Shown: piece by piece, positions 1-10,497 of the stretch | Position numbering within the stretch: the first letter of the stretch is position 1 | Layout: each line of letters starts with the position of its first letter | NCBI GenBank assembly: GCA_000827265.1 | Contig: KN834798.1 | Span: forward strand, 1 to 64,000 | Direction: 5' to 3' | DNA: 64,000 nt | Origin: Collybiopsis luxurians FD-317 M1 | Lineage: Eukaryota > Basidiomycota > Agaricomycetes > Agaricales > Omphalotaceae | Position numbers and translations under genes: made by a program | The notes under the pieces: model-generated | Seen by the model: the letters and a program-made list of their open reading frames with translations, nothing else | The model's database searches: none | Told to the model about the DNA's origin: nothing

Positions 1-840
1 CTTGCACAGAGCTCTTAGAAAGTAAGTGTAAGGTAACTTTATATTTGGTAGTAGGTAAAGAGTGGGGGGAGACTTCTCTCTCTTCTTAAAGCTCAAAATC
101 CCCAAGTATTTATATTACAAAAATTATATTACTTCCTATTTAAGCAATTTGACTCACAATGACTCCAATTGACTCTAGTTGACTCCGCTTAAAATTTTCA
201 AAAGCTTCATTAGCCTTTTATAGTATCCATGGCTCATTTTGAGTCAGGTTAATTCATTTAGAGTCATTCTGACTCATTGTAATATGACCTGAGCTCAATG
301 AGTAAGCAGAATCTCCTACCTTATCTTATCAGAGAGCTCTCTAGAGATTTTTACACTCTGAAAATATTTCTAATAATTATTTAATTATTTATCGGTAATT
401 TCTTAAAACAGGAATGGCTCCTGACAATACTTTCCCAAAGCCATTGAGATGGAAAATTAAATCCTTAGAAATCACATCATTCATACAAACAAAAGCATAA
501 CAATGAATTACCAAAGGAACATTCTCAAAATAACAGCATCAGTCATGTCCAACAGAACTTACCAATCATCCCCAATCTACAATCAAGCAGCCCGACACAG
601 GATTGACTGGCCCAATCTGTCTGCCTTTCAATTTGATGCAAGCATCCTGTCAAGCAATGGAGCATGAGCAAAAACAGTGGACAAGCGTTTGGATCTTGTG
701 AATGCACTAGGTGTCAATTGATATTCTGTGGGGTTGCTTGGCAGTCCAGCAGCCAGCTGTTCCTCCGCTCCGGCGTATCTGGTATTCGGCAGCTAATACA
801 ATCCCGTAGTCAACAAATTCTTACCTAGGAGCAAACACAT
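1..840. other. AT-rich gene-free start of the window
   Basis: No reading frame here resembles a protein. The stretch is AT-rich and holds a phased array of GACTC/GAGTC pentamers at 151-275, listed separately. The array resembles a subterminal region of a transposable element, but no transposase or clear element end is visible. Confidence 0.5.
151..282. repeat. 10-bp-phased GACTC array forming an imperfect inverted repeat
   Basis: GACTC occurs at 151, 161, 171 and 181, exactly ten bases apart. The reverse complement GAGTC follows at 241 and 261, and another GACTC at 271, all in the same ten-base register. The left arm (about 151-185) and right arm (about 241-282) pair as an imperfect inverted repeat of some 35 nt around a loop of about 55 nt. 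One-helical-turn spacing suggests stacked binding sites for a protein, or a remnant of a transposon's subterminal repeats. No coding element is attached. Confidence 0.5.
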
Positions 841-2590
841 CAGTCACTTTCAAAGAACACAAAAAACAAAATGGCTTCTTTAGACTTTCCCGGCCTTTTC
901 TGGGCTTGCATCAATGACCGTACAACTTTAAAAACATGATTGTGTGAAAACTGCAGGGGGTCATTTGCCCTTTGCAGACAAGTGACCGTTTTCCTACTCA
1001 AACTTGGTACATTTGTCCGGATGTGGTTGAGGGCAGAGCAAATCGAAGGGGCCTTTCCCTCAGGTTCATCTTCCTTCTCGCAATTGAGAATATTGCTGAA
1101 AAGCGGCGAGGGTTTGAAGGGCGGGAATGGCATATTGAGGGGGACAATAATGATGATGACAGGGAAGGTCCTGGAAGGAAAGGAGAAAAAGGTAATGCCT
1201 CCCATGACTCGAAGGTTAACTATTTGGGAAGTCGTATAGGACTAGGCATGTTCATGATATCAAAGTCATATATCACTACTGCACGAAGATGACCTCAATC
1301 TTTGTAAAGCGAGCTTAATTCGCTCCTCACAAAGATCTTGGAAGTTGGAACACAACGCACGTCGCAGATATCCTTGCAAAACAAAAAGTGGCAGATTCAG
1401 ACTGTGTCCATGTCCAATGTCAAACAATAGGAATTCATCGCAACAGGGCATTTGTCGAAGTCAAGGGCTACAGCAAGCAAAACTCAAACAGGAGGAAGGA
1501 AAGAACAGACCGTCTTTTGCAGGGATGTGACTGTAATCACACAATAATAGTCATGAGTTTCTCTGTGATCAACTTTGTTCACAAACGACTCTATCTTCGG
1601 AAAGTGTATGTAAGACAGTTAGCCAGGCTAGAGGACTTGACCGTAATCAAGAAGCTTTGTTTCTCTGATGCATGGTCACCAGCTTGTTACTCTCACATCC
1701 ATCACCCGACCATCTTCCCATCATCCCTACCGCGCAGTACTTCAGATAACGTCGCTCTAGCCTCAAGGAAGGAAGGAAGGAAGGAAGTATATTACGCGGC
1801 ATGGTCCAAGATCTGAACGCCGGATTTCTGGGGAGTATCACGATGCGGCACAAGCATCATCGTCCTCAGGGCCCGGAATGTTCAACTATCTCAAGAGGAG
1901 AGGAAAATTGTCCCAGATTGCTATGTCTCGGTTCGGGCCGCCGGAAACTGTTGGAATACGGGAGGTTCAGAAAAGAGTGTATAAATATCGCTACAAAAGC
2001 TATTCTACACAGGTGACGGAGCGCAGGATGGATGATGCCAAAATTTTCGAAGCCGTAGGAAATGACGCGGCGCGGACTAAAAAGGGCAAAGGTGCTGTTA
2101 TGTTGAGTGGGGCAACATTTGTGGACAAGACGCAGTTGATAGGCAACATTGTGCTGGGTTCTGTCAATGAAGCGTGTTCGATAGTGTGAGTCTTATTCAA
2201 GGAGGAGCGTGGGTGGAGTAAGAGCACGCTAGATTCTCCTTCGGACCGTCGCCGTTCATGGATCACCTTTTAATATACCGTGCTCATTGTTTATAATACC
2301 CAAAGCGATATACACAAAACCAGCCTACTGTAATACCGCCATAGTATCATCAGTTTACACCCCTTCTCGCGCTAGCATACCCAATATAAGGAACAAAGTA
2401 CAGATTTTCATAGCTTTATAAAGATCATGCACATAATATTTTGGAAGAAAAGATTTCACTCCTTAATTGACACTGCGGACAGAATTAGATCCTTTGCGTG
2501 AGGAGTGCGAGGAGTGATAGAAGATTGATAAGGTTTAGGATGACTGAAAAGATGTATAACGCAAATGCAACAGACAGTACGTTCTAGATC
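841..2590. other. No recognisable gene; short overlapping frames only
   Basis: Several frames of 60-140 codons overlap on both strands. None shows a domain, signal peptide, coherent splice pattern or codon bias that would mark a gene. The longest (plus strand, 1388-1816 and 1878-2189) do not resemble anything I know. The right edge (about 2450-2590) is the 3' flank of the P450 at 2591 and is repeated, diverged, near 5033. Confidence 0.4.
1764..1788. repeat. (AAGG)n microsatellite
   Basis: About six perfect AAGG units in tandem. A simple-sequence repeat with no gene in its immediate surroundings. Confidence 0.9.
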
Positions 2591-4632
2591 TCACCGGAAG
2601 AACCCATTGGTATATTCTCCAGGAATGTCGATTTCATCTCCGTTTTCATCTTTCGCCTTACCCAAAGTGATCGTGGCCAAAACAGAAGCAATGGTGAGCC
2701 AGACGGTGTTTTCAGCCACATGACGACCAGCACAGACTCTGAAAAGCAGATATAAATTGGCAATAGATTATAACGGCATGATAGTGGTTCTACCGACCTT
2801 CGCCCAAATCCAAATGCGTAAATATCATTTATGCTTCCAAAAGGCCCTTTTTCTGACTCAAGATAACGTTCAGGAATAAATTTGTCTGGTTCATAGTACA
2901 CGTCTGGGTCTCGGTTTATAGCCCTGAATCAATTAAGAAACAGTTCAGCGGAGCAAATGGAACACAGGCATACTTACCAGATATTGCAGACAATCTCGCA
3001 ACCTATATAAAGGTATTGAAATCAGGTCGAACAAGAATGCGAGGGGGAAGGAACCTTTGGGAATAAAATAGCCGCGGTAGGTATCGTCTTCAATAGGTCT
3101 ACGTGGAACTTGTTAAAGGTTTAGTCAATGAATAAGTGGCCCACAGTCTACCGGAACATACCAAAAGAAGCGGGGGGGTGTAATCTCATTACTTCACGAT
3201 ATATAGCTTCAACATAGGGCAAAGAATGACGGTCTTTAAATGTAGGCAGTCGATCTCTGCCTACAACGCGATCCAGCTCTTCTTGGCCTTTCCTCTGCAC
3301 TTCTGGATTGAGACACATGCAGAGCAAAAATGAGCTGATGGAAGACATAGTCTGCCACTAGTTAGTGGAAATAGCTCCCAATTGTGGAACTTCTTACTGT
3401 GTCTGCTGCAGCTGGTCCAGGTTATCAAGTCAGTCAGGGAGCTAACATGCATACCATCAGTGACTAGGAGGCTTACCAAGAAAACTAACAGTGCCCAGTG
3501 ACTTTATTGCCTCAATTTTCTCTGGTTTCCCCTCGCTTGCTGCTGCCAGCTCGGCAATTAGGGAAGTTGCCAGGCCATTTTTCTGATCACAAGACAAATC
3601 AAACCAGCAAAATGAAGGAGTCTCAGCAACTCACGAAGTTATTCACTGCCATATTATAAGGGATATTGTCCACTTCTTGTATAATGCTGCGGCATTTCTC
3701 AGCTCTCTTGTTAAATCCACAACCAGGGAACCAAGAGGGCATAAACCATAGCCATGGAAATCGCTCAAGTGAGGGGAAAGTCCCGGGTACAAGAGACTCT
3801 CCAATAAGCTCAACTGCTTCTATAGCTTTGATTGAGAGAGGATGCTCAGGACCGATATCAAGTCCATACAGGGAAGAATAGACGAGTTTCTGAGACACGC
3901 TGGTGTAAAGAATGTTAGCAACCCTACACCTACACAAATATCCGAACGCACGCCATGACATGCTCCATAAACTTTTCAGGTGTCGTAATCAAGTCATAAA
4001 GAAATTCATGGATCTTGCTGTATTGCGCTGGAAAGAAGCGAGGCGCTGCAGCCTGACGAAAATTCTGTTGAAAAAGTCTTCTATGATATCGCCATTGAGG
4101 AGAATATCTCTACGATATCAGGATTCACTTTAAGCAATTGGGTCAGACACAGGACCACCCACCATAAGCGAGAGAATAGATGAACTGCCAAATCTAAATT
4201 TGAATTATTCAACATTTTGCCTGACAATAAAATGTACATGGGAAACACTCACAAGTCCATCAAAGGAGTTCCTGGTCGATCCGAATAGATACGAGCACGC
4301 TTTTCCAGTAGGTCGATAGCAACATGAGAATGGTTGATAATCAATGTGTTTCTGTCTCGGATGTAAACAAGTTCACCTGTGAGATTACAGTCAGTCTCAA
4401 TGCCCTGATTGATGAGTCTGGATCTGAATCAAAATTACTGACCGTATTCCTTCCCCAACCTCTGATACTGAACCCAGGGGTCATAGCCTACCATGCTGGC
4501 GGCATTTGGCCCCGGAGGATAAGGAAGCGCAGAGGCTTTATGGCGACGTGGAAGGAAGAAGCTGAACGCTGCAACCGCTGCAACTGCCCCTAGTAGTAAG
4601 ACTAACAATGATGCAGGGAGTTCACGAATCAT
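2591..4632 (-). CDS. Cytochrome P450 monooxygenase (O-methylsterigmatocystin-oxidoreductase-like group)
   Basis: A heme-thiolate monooxygenase, probably anchored in the ER membrane by its first helix. The start ATG at 4632 opens a hydrophobic N-terminus (SLLVLLLGAVAAVAAF) followed by the Pro-rich hinge LPYPPGP. About ten exons splice cleanly. They carry a C-helix motif (WRYHRRLF), an I-helix motif (AAADTT), the K-helix ExxR (EAIYREVMRLHPP), the PERY motif and a heme loop split by an intron (FGFGRR / VCAGRHVAE) with the ligand Cys. The stop at 2591 gives a normal length of roughly 510 residues. The I-helix has AAADTT rather than the commoner AGADTT. The substrate is unknown. The basidiomycete families that resemble O-methylsterigmatocystin oxidoreductase are the closest match I recognise. 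A decayed copy lies directly upstream at 5033-5872. Confidence 0.87.
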
Positions 4633-5032
4633 GGTTAGCACCTGTATAATGATAAACAGAAGTAAGCCTTTTTATACGCCCGTGGGGGTCGAAGCGTCAA
4701 CTTATACATAGCATGGAAGTTGAGGGAACAATAGAGAGAGCATCTGATAACACTTGAACGTACATAATTGAGTAGACCTACATCGGTTGATTCAAGGTTC
4801 ATTCGGGTCATGTTGACGTGAGAGATCTTGCCCAACTTCATGTCCACACACTTGAACCTCTGTCGAACTCACCCAAAAATGGAAAAATGAACCCTAGCAT
4901 CATGAAACAATAAGTAGTATCATTGGTTTGCAGCCCTGCTGTTGCTCGCATATGTACTCATTTCAACAGAAAAAGCACCCAGTTTTTAACTTCGTGAAGA
5001 TAGTGCAGATCATACCTTGAAAGAAATGATAT
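4633..5032. other. Promoter-side spacer between P450 and its pseudogene
   Basis: A gap of 400 bases holding the 5' flank of the P450. A splice-acceptor-like TACAG lies nine bases upstream of the ATG, so a 5'UTR intron is possible. Nothing else is recognised. Confidence 0.4.
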
Positions 5033-5872
5033 CACTCCTTTGTGGACACTGCGGCCAGATCCAACTCTCGTGTAAGAGGAGTACGAGGAATAATAGAACA
5101 TAGATAAGGTCTGGGATGACTCAAACACATAAAGAAGTCGCTGGTAAATTCCGACGTCGTTTCCGTTTCTTTCGCCTTACTCAGAGGAATCGTGGAAGTA
5201 AAACGGCGGATCCTCGGTCATGTGGCAACCAGCGCAGAACCTAAATTTACGATAACTTCCAGATCCATACACGTATACTTTGTCTATTCTGCCAAGAAGT
5301 CCTTTTTCCGACTCCATAAAGCGTTCGGGAAAAAGTTTGTCTGGTTCATACTATACGTCCGGATCTCGATTTATGGTAGTCCTGAATCGACAAGTTTGGG
5401 AAGCCGTTCAATGAGATATCTACAACACAATCTTACCAGCTATTGGCAACAACCTCACGACATCGAGGACTAAAAGAAGATGAAAACCTTGAGGAATATG
5501 GTAACCTTGGTTCATATCGTCTTCAATCGAAGTATGTGAAATTCCTTTCCATCATATCCACTTCTCAAATGACAGTGCAGCATTTCTCTGCTCTTTTTGA
5601 CAGCCAGGGGACCCAGAAGGCATGAACAACAGCCATAGAAATGCTCAACCAGGGGATAAGTGCCGGGTACGAGGGACTCTCCAATAAACTCGCTTCGACC
5701 GTTTTACGTGGAAGCGGATGCTCAGGCCACAGGACTAATATCAAGTCCATACAGAGACAATCGCACAAGTAAACACATTATGTCGGTGATCTTGCACCCA
5801 GATAAGTTGCACGCAAGCCATAGTATATTGCATAAACCTTTCAGGCGTTGTGACCAAGGTATTTTCTGTAAG
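5033..5872 (-). pseudogene. Decayed tandem copy of the neighbouring P450
   Basis: This stretch aligns with the intact P450 at 2591-4632, including its 3' flank: 5033-5120 resembles 2457-2545. Recognisable pieces are the C-terminal end, the PDKFIPERY region (about 5300-5370) and the F-G region, where SLYGLDI, EHPL, FWVPW and KRAEKC can be read in different frames at 5565-5768. The segment matching about 3097-3655 of the intact gene, which carries the I-helix and the K-helix ExxR, is deleted. Stops and frameshifts interrupt what remains. It cannot make a working P450. The order and orientation point to an old tandem duplication followed by loss. Confidence 0.8.
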
Positions 5873-6675
5873 GGGGTTGGAGGAAAGCGGGGTGCAGCAA
5901 GGGTGCGGGGGCAAAAAGAACCTGATTCTGAGCGGCTCACGTGACGTTCCGTGATTTGAAGTGCATCGAGTTTTCGAATCTTCGACTCAAACTCAAAGCT
6001 TAAAGACTTTTTATGCTATTGTATATAGCGTGGGCGATATGACTGCTGTAATCTGTCGAACAGAATCCAAAGAACTCGGAATCCTATGAACTTAGTCGTC
6101 ACGTCATTGCGTACAACCGCCATCTTCTTTTTCAAAATCATCCCAACACTTCCATTCCGTCTTCCACTGTGCATCGACACAAGTAGACCCCTAGATATCT
6201 ATTCATCCCCTGACACAGAAGATTCTCAGAAACATTGAGTGGAGTTGGATACTGCATTGGTGGACGGACATGAGCTACTTAGGAATAAATAGCGCTTCAG
6301 TTGTCGAGGCGAGATCGTACGGCTGGAGTTTTGAATCATTTTCTTGTTCTGTGAGAAATCCCGACGACTCTGGAGCGTATGTAAGTAGATTGCTATCGCG
6401 TTCAAGATGCAAGGGTTGACCACAACAGGGTGTTTAGTAGTTCACAAATCGATATTTAATATTTACCCGTGACTAAGGCTACAAGTACTAGCACCGATGA
6501 ATCAGAGGGCTTTGTGCTGCAAGATGTTCTATATGTCGAGAAACCGCATCGTTTGTGCTATCACAGTACCAAGCCCCTAGCTGGCAGGAGACATAAATGA
6601 CTCTAACACTAATTGCGTTTCTAGTATCGTCATAAATCAACCTTCGCAAACTCCAGATATCTCGCCCACAAGCAG
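5873..6675. other. Gene-free spacer
   Basis: No supported gene. Frames of about 60 codons at 6226-6423 and 6488-6679 on the minus strand lack any feature of a real protein. The right edge is the 3' flank of VPS9. Confidence 0.4.
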
Positions 6676-9600
6676 TCACGCCCCTCCACTCATTTCCAGT
6701 AACTGCTCAATACTCTTCCCTAAATCACCTTCGTTCGCCTCCAGTACCCATTCAATAACCTCCGTATCAACCCCAGGGAATATCTGCGTCAAAGTACTCT
6801 TCGCGGCCTCTGTAGCCTGCGAATGCGCGTGATCTATTTCCGCCTGCATCCCTGCAATGTCCAAATCCCCGCCGGGCGTTGATGCCCGTGAATAGGGTAC
6901 GGGAGATCCAAGAGGAGAGCTAGGTTGGTCGTAATAAGGACCATTACCTGGCGGACGGAAACGTAACGACTGCCCACGAGGCGGGGGGTTTATAGGCTGT
7001 GAAGGACCTATTGCAAGTGGAGTGTGCGTCTGAGGTACGAAACCAGACCTCATCGGCCGTGTGGGTGTTTCGTCTGGCGAGTAACCCGGAGAGAACAGGC
7101 CCTGGCCAGATACCGGAGCTTGAGCTTGGGCAAGATATCCTCCTGGCGACGGTATCCTTCGAACGCGGGGTTTGTACGGCGTTTGAATGGGCGGAGCCAG
7201 GTCTCCTGAAGGTGCCGGCGTCTGGTATCCCATAAAAGATGCAGGAGATGATGAACGAGAGTCCGGGAGGCTTTGGCTTGCAGTTCCTTGGGCCATTGGA
7301 TGAGACCTGCGAGTTAACGGATGTGAGTAATGAGTTCTACGAAATTGCTAGACTTGCCATGGCGGGATTGTCGGCGGACCTCCACCTGCGGGTGTACCTG
7401 CTCGCGATGTTCCCGTACTGTGATATCTCTCCGGTGAACTAAAGTTTTCCTCCGCCAGATCCAAAGCTTCATTGAATATCCTACTGATAGCACTTAAAGG
7501 CTTGCTAACAGCATCGCCCGTTTTCTGCAGCAGCCGTCGTGCATCTTCCGAGAGTTGCTGCGCCATTGGCGCCGGTGAAGAAGTTCGTGCCAACGGAAGC
7601 GACAGAGGTTGGGCAGATTCCGCGCCCACATGAGGTGAATTGCGTACGGGCGTGGATATTGAAGAGATCGATGACGAAGAGGATGATGAAGATGAGGAGG
7701 AAGTTGTCAGCAGCTGAGGAGTACCGTCTGGATTTGTGGGGAGTTCTTTGATGGCGGCGTCCACATTCCTGCACTTCACCATGAGTTCGGATTCCACAAG
7801 GAAGCACAAATACTTACGCAGCGAACTCCTCTTGTGATATGTTTGAAAGAGAAGTATGGTCCATCGATTCGATGAACTGCACGGCTCCCATCTAAAAAAC
7901 ATTGAGTAAGCAGTGCAAAACAAGATAGACGTCGCACTAACCAAGCTGGACAAGTAGTATCCTGCTTCGCTCTGGAGTTTATCTGGGTTTCTGAACCGAT
8001 TTATAAACCTGAAAGATAAGCCTTCTGCATCTCGAGCCAAAACCGCTACTCACTCCACGTTCGAAAGAAGATTCTCAGGATTCGCCTTGAGAACCACGAA
8101 AATGAGTATAGGGACAAATGCGTCTGCACCCTCATCCTTCTGCAGATGTCTTATCAAACCTATTGGGGTAGGTCAGTAAACATGGAAAGGGTTACTGGGG
8201 GAGGGGCATGAAAGGGCGAACGAGAGGAGAATAAGGGAGACGAGGCAGACCAAAGATGACCTTGCAACAGTTGAGAATACATATTAGCTTGTCCCGAGGG
8301 GCTTTGTAATGATTTAGCTTAAGCAGCTCTGGATTGATATGATAGTCAATGACTTGACTGTCGGAGTGAACAATATTCCTAGACATACCCTGCTCCGCAA
8401 ACATAAGGAATCCCGCACTACCCTCCTCAGTAGGAATGTCGAGGTGCTCCTCTTGAATCCAACCGAACAGAGCAATTCTCTGAGACAATATACGGTCGCG
8501 TTCAAGGTCATCGACAGAGATAACCCGACGAGGCAATCCCGTTGCTGGATTTATGTCCTGAGCTATTGCGGGTGTGAAAGTGTATTGATACAATTGGTTC
8601 ATCACCAATTTCTCCATTCCCTCCATGGCGTTGTCGAACTCGGCGTCGGATGCGTTTTTCCAAGGCTCGCATTGTCGCATTTGACTAGAAATGAACTTGA
8701 CCTTGAAGTCAACATCCAGGCAAAAAAATGAATGACGCATGAAGCTCACGTTCAGAAAGTCATTTATGATCTTAATCTGGTCATTAATCGTGAAAGTGCG
8801 TTTAGAAAAATTGCTGAGAAATCTGCACGCGAAATTAGAACCAAGATCCAATGCGCGCTTCATTGATGGACGCACGATTTTAGATATTTAGACACTGGCT
8901 CAGCGCTTCGCATCTTCATCTGATCAAGAAAATTCTGAAAATCGAATGGGGGATCACTTTGATCGCGCTTAGATGATTCTGAGCCAGAATCTGATTCCCC
9001 TGAGTAATCCCCCTCCTCTCGCCGTTCCCCATCCTCTGTTGACTTCGACTGGGGGTGTGATGGTCCCTGCTGGCTAGCGAAAGTGGATAGCGTATTGGGC
9101 GATGGAACAGGTTTGGCTGTTTCCATTGAGAGTGGCCTGCTTTTGGAGTTTGGAGAGCGAGCGAGTGAAGGAATAGAGAATGAACGGGCTAGGGCAGCGA
9201 GAGAAGAAGGAAAACCGGAACCAATAGACGTGGGCGGGCTTTGACTAGGTGAAGGGAGGTCTTTCAAAGGAGGAACAGGAGGGGGAGGGGAAGAAGTTCC
9301 GTCATGGGGAGGCACTGGTGGTGGATGGCCTTCACTCTCCTCCCAAGCTTTCTTCGCGTACTCGGCCTCTTGATCAGCCAACGGATCGAATTCCTGCAAT
9401 ACTTCGGTCGCGGGAGGTGATACCAACGGAGGAGCCGATGCTTGAGGATCAGCTGCAAATCCTTCAGCGACAGACTGATCGAACGTTGAAGGATCCGGCG
9501 TGTGTAAGGTATGGTGAAATTCGGGCTCTTCATCTCCTTCCTTTCTCAACTTCTCTACCTCAACTTCTGCTGCATGCGATTTGGAAATCGGGAGCCCTCC

Positions 9601-9738
9601 GCTATCAGACCATGGGTTGGGTGAAACTGGCTTGTTTGGAGAATCTGATATTGAAATCCCTTCGAATGATTCCTGAACTTGGTCAACATTTTCAGAACTG
9701 GTTTTTGCAGTTGACGCTGAAGAATTGGGACTCTGCAT
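6676..9738 (-). CDS. VPS9: VPS9-domain Rab5 guanine-nucleotide exchange factor with C-terminal CUE domain
   Basis: Expected to activate Rab5/Vps21-type GTPases on endosomes and to bind ubiquitin, as yeast Vps9 does. From the ATG at 9738 the protein begins with about 280 disordered Ser/Pro-rich residues. A helical region follows (TINDQIKIINDFL; CEPWKNASDAEFDNAMEGME), then the VPS9 catalytic domain with LLKLNHYKAPRDKLICILN, a VPILIFVVLKANPENLLSN-type core and FINRFRNPDKLQSEAGYYL. After a long Ser/Pro-rich linker the last 45 residues form a CUE domain (LTQIFPGVDTEVIEWVLEAN) ending at the stop at 6676. This is the family's usual architecture, at roughly 850-900 residues. The intron at 7307-7357 has a GC-AG border; only this splice keeps the frame into the CUE exon. 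The gene is divergent from the GH30 gene across a 759-bp spacer. Confidence 0.9.
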
Positions 9739-10497
9739 CGCGACTTTTCAGCCGGGGCGGTTCACTACAAAACGAAATGGAGAGATTTTGAGGTGATCAT
9801 TAGACACTAACGCCTTTGAAACCAGACCAAATATTCACCAGATGAAAAGCAAGAGCTAGTTGCGGTAAAGCCTAAAGGGAGGTCACTGCGGGCGAGCAAA
9901 CACGTGCTGCGCGTCTTTGACTTGCGTCACCGAGCGTCAATCCTTCCAAAAGTGGCAGTCACTTGATCATGATCCTTTACGGCAAGGTACATACACCAGA
10001 AAACTTGAAGCGAGTTCCAGCCTTTCGTTATCGACGCCCAAATTGTATCCGTCAGTAACTTCATTTGTAGCTTGACGATGCATATTAACTGAACGGCATC
10101 AAGCATGAGTAATTTCTCATTTCAAGTTGTACCTTTTCAACTACGTACTCCATTGACTTCCATCCTGGACTGTCGCTTGAGCTGCAGTGAACCACACTAC
10201 TATCTGCTTACAGCATAGAGTTTATGAGCGGTAGAGTCCTTCTCTACTTTGGGTCTGTAACAGTGATCGTTGCTTATACATATTTTCGAATGTTGCCATT
10301 TTCGTATTCCGATGCACTATATAACTCTTTCCGACAAAATCTACGCTCAATTCCCGAAATAGTTTCTGCCTTATCCTGATGGCTAAGCAATAGTTACAAG
10401 GCAGGTCCTTCCCTGTCGCCAGGGATCATAGATTTCTCTGCTTCCGACAAGGCTTAAAACTCGCAAATATTTCCTCCTCCTGCCCTTCTGCGCACTC
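9739..10497. promoter_or_regulatory. Divergent intergenic region between VPS9 and the GH30 gene
   Basis: This 759-bp spacer separates two divergently transcribed genes, so it should hold both promoters. No TATA element or repeated operator can be called with confidence. Confidence 0.4.

Noticed and set aside
9249..9791. Plus-strand frame of 180 codons over VPS9 exon 1
   Set aside because: Antisense to the disordered VPS9 N-terminus, which has coherent composition and splices into the VPS9 domain.
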